Positions 6,570 to 11,736 of a stretch of DNA of 11,736 nucleotides are shown one piece after another; position 1 is the stretch's first letter; the number at the start of each line of letters is the position of its first letter. This DNA is from Chloroflexota bacterium (lineage in GTDB: Bacteria > Chloroflexota > Anaerolineae > J102), in assembly GCA_003353825.1 (NCBI GenBank), contig PIVW01000149.1, positions 1 to 11,736 on the forward strand, in the 5' to 3' direction. The position numbers and the translations under genes are program-made. The notes under the pieces were generated by a model. The model searched no databases and was not told the DNA's origin. It worked only from the letters and a program-made list of their open reading frames with translations.

Positions 6570-8157
6570 TGTGTTTCTCCAGCAAATCGCGCAGAGCCCC
6601 CTCCAGGGTGCTGTTATCCACGACCCCCATACGAGACTCCCTTCCGGTAGCCAGTATGCTGTCCAGTCGTTCGCTGAATGTTTCGGCGCTTTCGACGTGG
6701 TGAACCGTTCCCTGCTCAATAAAGTCGCTGTAGTTAAGAATGCTCTGTTCCCCCGTTACCACACTGGGAACACCAAAATAGTCCGCTTCAATCACCGCCG
6801 TTGAACATTCGGTCAGGTGAATATCGACCGCGCCGATCAGGGTTAGGAGGTTGACGCAGTCGAATGCCTTGCCATAAAGGGCTTTACCCTTGGCGGCTGA
6901 GAGGTCGATGCTCTGATGTTTGGGATGGCGTTTGATCAGCCACGCAATGCGGTCCGAGGTCTGCTTGATAATCTGCTCGAACAGTGGCGGGAAGACGGTC
7001 TGATCCTGCAGGGTCAGCAGGCCGATCTGCCTGCCATCTTCGTACTGACGGTTGTCCACCAGGGCCTGCAACGACTCCGGTAACTTCTCATTAATTAAGT
7101 CCTGCTGACGATCCAGCCAGGGGAAGCCGCCCACCAGTGCCCGTACGCCACAGCGCTGCGGGTCATGGCCGAAGGTGTCGCGGATCTTGCCTGCGTCATA
7201 TTCACCCCAGACCAAGAAAGTATCCGGCAGCATGGTATAGCCCTGCTGCGGTACCGCCTGCCAGTGGTTGTAGACCGGGCTCCAGCCCGCCTGCACACCA
7301 TGCTGCAGATCAACGGTCTGAATGCCCAGTGCTTTGGCCGCGCAGATAAGTGCATAGTGGTAGTCAAAGCCGACAAAGAACACCACTTTCGGGTTGTAGC
7401 GCGGCAGCAGCCGAGTATAGAAATCCCGCTGATGGAAGAACCAGTCGATACAATCGGTATAGTGTTTCTTGCTAAACTTCACTTCAGGCAGCAGCTTGTC
7501 CACTCGGTCAAAGAAATCCCTCGGGAAATCGGTCAAACCGGAATAGCCGATCGTGCGCCGTATCGGCGGCAATACCAGTTCGACATCATGCTCCCGGTGC
7601 GGCCTGATTTCACCGATCGATTTGATCACCTCGACCTTTTTCGCCGTGCCCAGAGTGCGGGCCACTTCATAGATCGGGTCGGTAATGCGGTTGTAGATCC
7701 GGCCATCAATGCGGGTCTGCTCGGTTCCACGCAGATTGGTAAAGAACAGAAAGTCGCACTGGCCCGTTTCCAGCTGCTCCAGCGTTTTTACCGGCAGCTG
7801 CTGACGGTAATGTCGCCGCCAGTCACGGGAGATATAGAACTTGGAGGTATTAACTGTCGCCGCATTCTTGCCTTTATAGGTGGCCCGACAGCGCACCCAA
7901 AACAAATGACGGAAAAACGGCCACAACATCAGACCGGGTGCGGCATCGCCACCCTGAAGGCTGTTGACCGGAAAAATACGCTCAAAATCCAGCAGTTTAT
8001 GCGCCAGCACCAGATCATTACTGCGGGGATTGGATGCTTTGCCAAAACGATTCAGGTCGTCATCACTCATGGCATCAACCAGTTTCACCGCTGCTTTCTT
8101 GCGGGCATCTTCAAAAAACAGTCGGGGTGATTCGAGGAATTTGTTCAGCTTGCTCAT
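6562..8157 (-). CDS. Capsule-type GT-B transferase candidate (possible nonulosonic acid transferase)
   Basis: A 531-residue protein without signal peptide or clear membrane spans. The N-terminus has the SPRLFFEDARKKA pattern that I recall from many capsule and surface-glycan transferases of Campylobacter and Pasteurellaceae. The C-terminal half looks like GT-B lobes: KVVFFVGFDYHYALICAAKA (about 257-276), VDLQHGVQAGWSPVY (282-296), FLVWGEYDAGKI (314-325), then WLIKRHPKHQ (HP at 411-412) and TECSTAVIEADYFGVPSVV. The HP and S/T motifs resemble the CMP-binding motifs of bacterial sialyl/polysialyltransferases and of KpsS-like and CDP-glycerol transferase proteins. With neuA immediately upstream (ATGA overlap), transfer of the CMP-activated sugar is the best guess. 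It could instead be a capsule linker transferase. Confidence 0.75.
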   Translation of the reverse strand: MSKLNKFLESPRLFFEDARKKAAVKLVDAMSDDDLNRFGKASNPRSNDLVLAHKLLDFERIFPVNSLQGGDAAPGLMLWPFFRHLFWVRCRATYKGKNAATVNTSKFYISRDWRRHYRQQLPVKTLEQLETGQCDFLFFTNLRGTEQTRIDGRIYNRITDPIYEVARTLGTAKKVEVIKSIGEIRPHREHDVELVLPPIRRTIGYSGLTDFPRDFFDRVDKLLPEVKFSKKHYTDCIDWFFHQRDFYTRLLPRYNPKVVFFVGFDYHYALICAAKALGIQTVDLQHGVQAGWSPVYNHWQAVPQQGYTMLPDTFLVWGEYDAGKIRDTFGHDPQRCGVRALVGGFPWLDRQQDLINEKLPESLQALVDNRQYEDGRQIGLLTLQDQTVFPPLFEQIIKQTSDRIAWLIKRHPKHQSIDLSAAKGKALYGKAFDCVNLLTLIGAVDIHLTECSTAVIEADYFGVPSVVTGEQSILNYSDFIEQGTVHHVESAETFSERLDSILATGRESRMGVVDNSTLEGALRDLLEKHSD

Positions 8158-8876
8158 GCAAAAGACTTCCTGGCCGACAGGTATGCTTCCGCCTGTACCA
8201 GATCAGCACGGGTATCAATATCCACAGAATCCCGGGCAGACATCAAATAAAACACGGTATTCGGGTAGAACAGCCCACCCGTAGCTCGGAAGCGGTCCGT
8301 GTCACAGAGATAGATTGCACCGTTGGGTGCGATCGCCTGTGGCAACGCCTGACGTGGTGAGACTAGGTCTTTCAACTGACATACCGGGGCATAGCTGCCA
8401 TCCTGCTGACGGATCAGGCTTTTCAGCGGGTGGTGTTCCAGCTCCCTGGCACTGATCACCGAGGTTACCGCGCTGTCACGAAACAGTGCTGCCGCCTCAC
8501 GGATATGATCGGAATTGCGCAGCGGCGAGGTAGGCTGCAGTAGGCAGAAACTGCCGAGCTCCAGCCCGAACGCCGCCAGTGCATGTGCGATCACATCCAA
8601 GCTGCTGGAGTGGTCCTGCGCCAGCTCGGCCGGACGCATTAGCACCTCGACTCCTGCTGCCTGGCTGACCTCGGCAATCGCCGGGTCATCAGTGCTGACC
8701 ACCACCTTCTCGAATGCACCGGACTGACGGGCCGCTTCGATGGTGTGTACGATCAGCGGTTTACCGGCCAGATCGATAATGTTCTTGCCCGACAGTCCCT
8801 TCGTGCCGCCACGGGCCGGTATCAGTGCCAACTCGGTTGTTGGCAGCGACGGCATAATCGGTGCAACCTCAGTCAT
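8154..8876 (-). CDS. neuA: CMP-N-acetylneuraminate (acylneuraminate) cytidylyltransferase
   Basis: A 240-residue protein that activates a nonulosonic acid with CTP to the CMP-sugar. The nucleotide-binding loop LALIPARGGTKGLSGKN is at about residues 16-32. LAGKPLIVHTIEAA, VVVSTDDPAIAEV, CLLQPTSPLR and the acidic VDIDTRADL near the end are all family hallmarks. Length is that of the short, catalytic-domain-only NeuA type. The chosen ATG (8876) overlaps the neuC stop by 8 bases with AAAAGG upstream; a second in-frame ATG at 8855 is also possible. The frame runs open further upstream inside neuC, but that part has no NeuA-like residues. Sequence alone does not separate Neu5Ac from legionaminic acid as substrate; the neighbouring neuB and neuC favour a Neu5Ac-type sugar. 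Confidence 0.94.
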   Translation of the reverse strand: MTEVAPIMPSLPTTELALIPARGGTKGLSGKNIIDLAGKPLIVHTIEAARQSGAFEKVVVSTDDPAIAEVSQAAGVEVLMRPAELAQDHSSSLDVIAHALAAFGLELGSFCLLQPTSPLRNSDHIREAAALFRDSAVTSVISARELEHHPLKSLIRQQDGSYAPVCQLKDLVSPRQALPQAIAPNGAIYLCDTDRFRATGGLFYPNTVFYLMSARDSVDIDTRADLVQAEAYLSARKSFA

Positions 8877-9999
8877 CAAACATGACCTTTTGAATGGAGG
8901 TGTTCCAGACTTTCCTCTCTGCCAGACAAGCAATAAACCTTTCGGCAGAATCACCACTGCCGAAGTAGCTCACCTTGTGGTCGGAGTAATCACCGCCCCA
9001 GTTGGCTTCGATCGCCTCCAGCATCGCCCGCATATCGTAATCCACATCAATAATGCTGATATGCTTGAAGCGTTTGTTCTGACGGTCACCCACATTGATG
9101 CTCGGGATACCGTAGCAGGGGGCTTCACGGACACCGGCGCTGGAGTTACCCAGCATCAGGCGGCAATGTTTGAGCAGCACGATAAAGCGTTCGAACGACA
9201 GCGACGGGAAGAGTTTTATCCGCTCGGCATCAAGCTGTTCGTAGGCTTCGAAAATATGATCACTGCCAGCGTCATTATTGGGGTAGATAGCAATAAAATT
9301 GCGACCGCTGCGGTTGACCGCATCCACCAGCGCACGGGCGTAACCGGTAAAATTATCCGCGTCGGTGGTGACCGGATGGAACAGAATAATGCCAAACTCG
9401 TCGAACGGGATCTGATAGTAGTCCAGCACTTCGGCCGGTTCCGGCAGATCGGCGCTAAACATCAGATCATAGTCCGGCGAGCCGATCTCATAAATACTCT
9501 CCTTTGACTCGCCCATCTTGTAGATGCGCTCGCGCGCCTCTTCGTTACAGACAAAGTGCACATGGGCCATCTTGGAGATGGAGTGACGTATGGAGTCGTC
9601 GACGGTACCGGACAGCTCACCGCCTTCGATATGGGCCACCAGGGTGTTGGTCATCGCACCAACAATGGCACTGGCCAGCGCCTCGATACGGTCACCATGG
9701 ATTACCAGCATATCCGGCAGCAGCTCATGCACGTAATGGGAGACGCCCTTGACGGTATTGGCCAGAACGATCTCCATATTGTCGCCCACATGCTGGTTGA
9801 TATTCATGTAGATGTTTTTGTACCCATCTTTCATCACTTCCTGGGCGGTATAACCATAGCGCTTGAGCATATGCATACCGGTGACGTAGACATATGGCTC
9901 GAAATCCGGATGCGCTTCCACCGTTTTGATCAGAGATTTCAGCTTGCCGTAATCCGCCCGGGTGCCGGTGATAAACAAGATTTTTTTTGTCTCCAACAA
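8869..9999 (-). CDS. neuC: UDP-N-acetylglucosamine 2-epimerase (hydrolysing)
   Basis: A 376-residue protein converting UDP-GlcNAc to ManNAc plus UDP, the first committed step of sialic acid synthesis. Visible family blocks are KKILFITGTRADYGKLKSL at the N-terminus, VIHGDRIEALASAIVGA, HIEGGELSGTVDDSIRHSIS, FHPVTTDADN, YPNNDAG and MLGNSSAGVREA near the UDP site. The overall pattern resembles, from memory, the Campylobacter jejuni NeuC1 type. The start is non-ATG: two consecutive TTG codons (9997-9999 and 9994-9996) follow GAGGAA, and the first has the better spacing. An open frame continues 56 codons upstream inside neuB, but those residues are unlike NeuC and the protein begins normally at the TTG. 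LegG of the legionaminic acid pathway is a homologue, so substrate is not absolutely certain. Confidence 0.93.
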   Translation of the reverse strand: MLETKKILFITGTRADYGKLKSLIKTVEAHPDFEPYVYVTGMHMLKRYGYTAQEVMKDGYKNIYMNINQHVGDNMEIVLANTVKGVSHYVHELLPDMLVIHGDRIEALASAIVGAMTNTLVAHIEGGELSGTVDDSIRHSISKMAHVHFVCNEEARERIYKMGESKESIYEIGSPDYDLMFSADLPEPAEVLDYYQIPFDEFGIILFHPVTTDADNFTGYARALVDAVNRSGRNFIAIYPNNDAGSDHIFEAYEQLDAERIKLFPSLSFERFIVLLKHCRLMLGNSSAGVREAPCYGIPSINVGDRQNKRFKHISIIDVDYDMRAMLEAIEANWGGDYSDHKVSYFGSGDSAERFIACLAERKVWNTSIQKVMFDD

Positions 10000-10000
10000 A

Positions 10001-11041
10001 TTATTCCTCGAAATCAGACCATTTGAGTTGCTGATTCTTTGCAACTGTGGTTGAAAGCCGACGACCGACAATGTTGTCGAATTCATATCCGGCAATTTCT
10101 CCTGTTCCTGGTCGTCTAGCCCAAATGTCGCTCTCGTCAATGACATGTCCGGCAGGAAGCTCACGATCAGCTACGATACTGCTTCTGGCGAATCTGTAGA
10201 CTGCCTCCTCCGCGTTAGATCTTTGCTTTTTATTGTGCACAGCACAGTGTATCTCTTTGCCCCTGTCAATTATAAATCTCAGTTCCGATGGATCCATTGA
10301 ACATCTGATATCTGGTCCGATGCGATATCTATCATCTGTAAAGTGGCGCTCAATTATTGACGCCCCGAGAGCCACAGAGGCAAGTGCCATAGTTGGACCA
10401 ATCGAATGATCTGAAAAACCAATAACGGCTTTGGGGAATGCGTCTCTTAATTGTTGAATCCCCTGCAATGAAACGATTTCAGGTGGAGAAGGGTACAGGT
10501 TTGTGCACTCAAGTAAGGCATAGGGGACGTTGCGATCTTCCAATATATCAACACTACGTTTCAGAGTTTTGATGGTCTGCATTCCAGTCGACATTATGAC
10601 TGGACGACCAAATTTTGCTATGTGCCGAATCAAAGGTAAATTATCTGCCTCTCCCGAACCGATCTTGAAGGCAGGCACGTCAATATTGGCTAAAAAGTCA
10701 GCGGCAAGCCTAGAAAATGGCGTTGAGATATAAATCATACCGAGAGACTCGGCGTACTCCTTCAGTTGCAACTCCTCACTTTTTGATAGCGAACAACTCG
10801 CCATAACATCCCAGATGGACGATTCCGCATTCGGCGGAAAAATATCTTTTGCCTCGTCCGTCATTTCATCATCAACAAAATGTGTTTGATGTTTCACAAT
10901 TTCACAACCAGCACTCTTAGCAACTGCTACCATCTGCTTTGCAACGTTAAGGTCCCCTCCGTGATTAATCCCGATTTCAGCTATCACAAGAGGCGGGGTG
11001 GTCGGTCCAATTTCACGACCTGCAATGGATATGGTGTTCAC
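10001..11041 (-). CDS. neuB: N-acetylneuraminate synthase (sialic acid synthase)
   Basis: A 346-residue NeuB-family protein that condenses ManNAc (or a related hexosamine) with phosphoenolpyruvate. The TIM-barrel motifs are VIAEIGINHGG (19-29), VKHQTHFVDDEM (49-60), ISTPFSRLA, KIGSGEADNLPL (126-137), MSTGMQTI, GFSDHSIGP and ERHFTDD. The C-terminal antifreeze/SAF domain (about 285-346) contains ARSSIVADRELPAGHVI and ARRPGTGE. The KHQTH...DEM and HFTDD....GPDI.CSMD patterns are closer, from memory, to C. jejuni NeuB1 (Neu5Ac) than to LegI or PseI. Start is GTG at 11039-11041 with AAGGA seven bases upstream. The gene is about 45% GC by spot counts, well below the following genes. First gene of the cluster; stop is 1 nt before neuC. 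Confidence 0.95.
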   Translation of the reverse strand: MNTISIAGREIGPTTPPLVIAEIGINHGGDLNVAKQMVAVAKSAGCEIVKHQTHFVDDEMTDEAKDIFPPNAESSIWDVMASCSLSKSEELQLKEYAESLGMIYISTPFSRLAADFLANIDVPAFKIGSGEADNLPLIRHIAKFGRPVIMSTGMQTIKTLKRSVDILEDRNVPYALLECTNLYPSPPEIVSLQGIQQLRDAFPKAVIGFSDHSIGPTMALASVALGASIIERHFTDDRYRIGPDIRCSMDPSELRFIIDRGKEIHCAVHNKKQRSNAEEAVYRFARSSIVADRELPAGHVIDESDIWARRPGTGEIAGYEFDNIVGRRLSTTVAKNQQLKWSDFEE

Positions 11042-11089
11042 TTATTGATCCTTAAGCTATTGAGAAATTCCTTGGGCACCGTAATATCG

Positions 11090-11166
11090 GTGAGGTGGTC
11101 CCACATCGTTGGACAGTTTGGCGGCGAAGTTAAGGTGTATTCCGCATCCTGATCATGCCGCCAAAT
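11090..11166. repeat. Palindromic MITE-like element, right copy (partial)
   Basis: An inverted copy of the element at 103-205. It matches the reverse complement of about 129-206 with roughly 9 differences in 78 bases by eye. The arm GTTGGACAGTTTGGCGG at 11108-11124 is intact. The opposite arm is cut or degraded after CCGCCAAA (about 11158-11165), just where the IS-remnant stretch begins. It lies in the leader/promoter region about 50 bases before the neuB start, so it may affect neuB transcription or leader RNA folding. Family not identified. Confidence 0.72.
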
Positions 11167-11218
11167 ACCTGTATATCAGATTTCCTTGTTGTTGTTGAGC
11201 CTGTGGGGATGTGGGTAA

Positions 11219-11335
11219 GCCGAGAGTCTTGTCCACCATTCAGACCGGCGCGCCCAGTATGCCTGCAAGGACTATCGGCACCGGCTACAGGACACCGGCA
11301 CAGACCTACGCGGAGTTGACCGCCATGGTCGCGTA
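11219..11335 (+). pseudogene. Degraded IS3-like transposase (rve domain) remnant
   Basis: The plus-strand frame from 11219 reads LVHHSDRRAQYACKDYRHRL, closely matching the HHSDRGxQYAxxxYRxxL block around the second catalytic Asp of IS3-family integrase-core transposases. The frame is closed by TAA just before 11219 and loses similarity after about 11302. In a shifted plus-strand frame over 11276-11335 the peptide GYRTPAQTYAELTAMVA ends at a TAA and resembles the usual C-terminus of such transposases (GYRTPxQ). This is best explained as a transposase 3' end with an internal deletion and frameshift. It has no start, no complete ORF and is certainly not functional. Confidence 0.5.
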
Positions 11336-11372
11336 ACTGAAGAGCGTACTGGTCCGGGATTCCTGGGGAAGG

Positions 11373-11736
11373 TCAGAACACCCTCAGCAACGTCCCTGTC
11401 GAGAAGGCGATCTGGTAGATCAGCTGGACTATGTCCTTGGCGAACCGGAATGTCTTGACCCCCACCTTGGGGGGCACGATCATTTCGTCCTCGGCGGAGA
11501 CCCTGGCATTCGCGTCGACGATCAGAACCTGGCCGTTGGTTTTCCGCAGGATGATTCGGCTGTCGTCGGCCCGGTCGGCGTAGCCGCCGGCGCGTTTAAT
11601 AAGTGCGTCGACGATCCGGCCGGCTTCGCACGCAATGGCCTGAGGCGCCAGGACTTCTCCGGTGACGATGACGACGGACCGCTTTTCGGGAATGACGACC
11701 TGATCGCCGTTCTCGAGACGCATATCAACCATATGC
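11373..11736 (-). CDS. Polysaccharide export protein with SLBB domain, C-terminal part
   Basis: The last roughly 120 residues of a minus-strand gene whose 5' end lies beyond the window; the frame is still open at base 11736, so the ATG at 11732 is probably internal. LENGDQVVIPEKRSVVIVTG and GEVLAPQAIACEAG followed by IVDALIKRAGGYADRADDSR and IILRKTNGQV form an SLBB (soluble ligand-binding beta-grasp) domain. The tail EDEMIVPPKVGVKTFRFAKD then IVQLIYQIAFSTG matches, from memory, the end of KpsD/Wza-like outer-membrane polysaccharide export proteins. The end looks natural rather than truncated. It implies that the adjacent cluster feeds a capsule or exported polysaccharide, though the two are separated by IS debris. 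Confidence 0.85.
   Translation of the reverse strand, partial: HMVDMRLENGDQVVIPEKRSVVIVTGEVLAPQAIACEAGRIVDALIKRAGGYADRADDSRIILRKTNGQVLIVDANARVSAEDEMIVPPKVGVKTFRFAKDIVQLIYQIAFSTGTLLRVF

Larger units (their letters stand above)
281..11041 (-). other. Predicted ten-gene sialic acid/acyl-sugar operon
   Basis: Ten same-strand genes with these junctions in transcription order: neuB-neuC 1 nt gap; neuC-neuA 8 nt overlap; neuA-transferase 4 nt overlap; transferase-ACP 8 nt overlap; ACP-FkbH 2 nt gap; FkbH-GNAT 25 nt gap, or overlap if the upstream start is used; GNAT-deacetylase 1 nt overlap; deacetylase-DUF6716 4 nt overlap; DUF6716-hydrolase 0 nt. No internal gap is large enough for a normal promoter and terminator. 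No convincing promoter consensus was found upstream of neuB in 11042-11372. Confidence 0.85.
11042..11372. other. Intergenic region between export gene and neuB
   Basis: About 330 bases without an intact gene. Moving away from neuB it holds the neuB ribosome site (AAGGA), the right palindromic element, the IS3-like remnant, and about 35 bases of unassigned sequence before the export-gene stop. The promoter for the ten-gene cluster should lie here unless transcription reads through from the export gene. I see no strong -35/-10 pair on the minus strand. Confidence 0.6.

Noticed and set aside
7165..8130. Plus-strand open frame of 321 codons
   Set aside because: It lies wholly antisense to the 531-residue transferase gene, shows no family motif and is explained by the codon bias of the opposite strand.
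8740..9507. Plus-strand open frame of 255 codons
   Set aside because: Runs antisense across the neuA/neuC junction and has no protein-like motifs.
10000..10164. N-terminal extension of neuC by 55 codons
   Set aside because: The added residues overlap neuB out of frame and are unlike NeuC, which begins normally at the TTG after GAGGAA.
8154..11041. Legionaminic or pseudaminic acid pathway
   Set aside because: No dehydratase/aminotransferase genes for bacillosamine-type precursors are present, and NeuB/NeuC patterns look more like the Neu5Ac type; not fully excluded because precursors could be encoded elsewhere.

Overview
The window is dominated by one tightly packed minus-strand cluster of ten genes (about 281 to 11041) for making, activating, acylating and probably transferring a sialic-acid-type nonulosonic acid. 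Moderate-to-high GC in most genes, the FkbH/ACP/GNAT gene set, and a capsule-type export protein next door suggest a Gram-negative bacterium, most likely a marine or environmental gammaproteobacterium. That assignment is inference; nothing in the window fixes the species.

Layout, in the direction of transcription (right to left). At the right edge (11373-11736) is the C-terminal part of an SLBB-domain polysaccharide export protein. Next comes a roughly 330-base gap with a degraded IS3-like transposase remnant and one copy of a short palindromic element. The cluster then runs: neuB (sialic acid synthase), neuC (hydrolysing UDP-GlcNAc 2-epimerase), neuA (CMP-sialic acid synthetase), a 531-residue GT-B/capsule-type transferase candidate, an acyl carrier protein, an FkbH-like HAD-IIIC protein, a double-GNAT acyltransferase candidate, a NodB-type polysaccharide deacetylase, a DUF6716-like putative glycosyltransferase, and an alpha/beta-hydrolase fused to TPR repeats. 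Nearly every junction is a stop/start overlap or a gap of 0-2 nt, so the set is very probably one mRNA with coupled translation. The left 280 bases hold no recognisable gene but carry a second, inverted copy of the palindromic element.

How the genes may work together: NeuC makes ManNAc from UDP-GlcNAc, NeuB condenses it with phosphoenolpyruvate to a nonulosonic acid, and NeuA activates the product with CMP. FkbH plus ACP is the pair that in polyketide systems loads a glyceryl unit from 1,3-bisphosphoglycerate onto an ACP. With a GNAT protein beside it, the simplest reading is that a glyceryl (or related) acyl group is moved from ACP to an amino or hydroxyl group of the sugar. The deacetylase could expose the amine that is re-acylated. 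Two GT-B-like proteins are candidates for the transferase step, and the hydrolase-TPR protein could edit acyl groups. This acylated-sialic-acid scheme is an inference from gene content.

Signs of assembly by transfer: neuB is clearly more AT-rich than the rest, with a sharp change at the neuB/neuC junction. The cluster is bracketed by inverted copies (about 88% identical by eye) of a roughly 100-base palindromic element, and IS debris lies at its right border.
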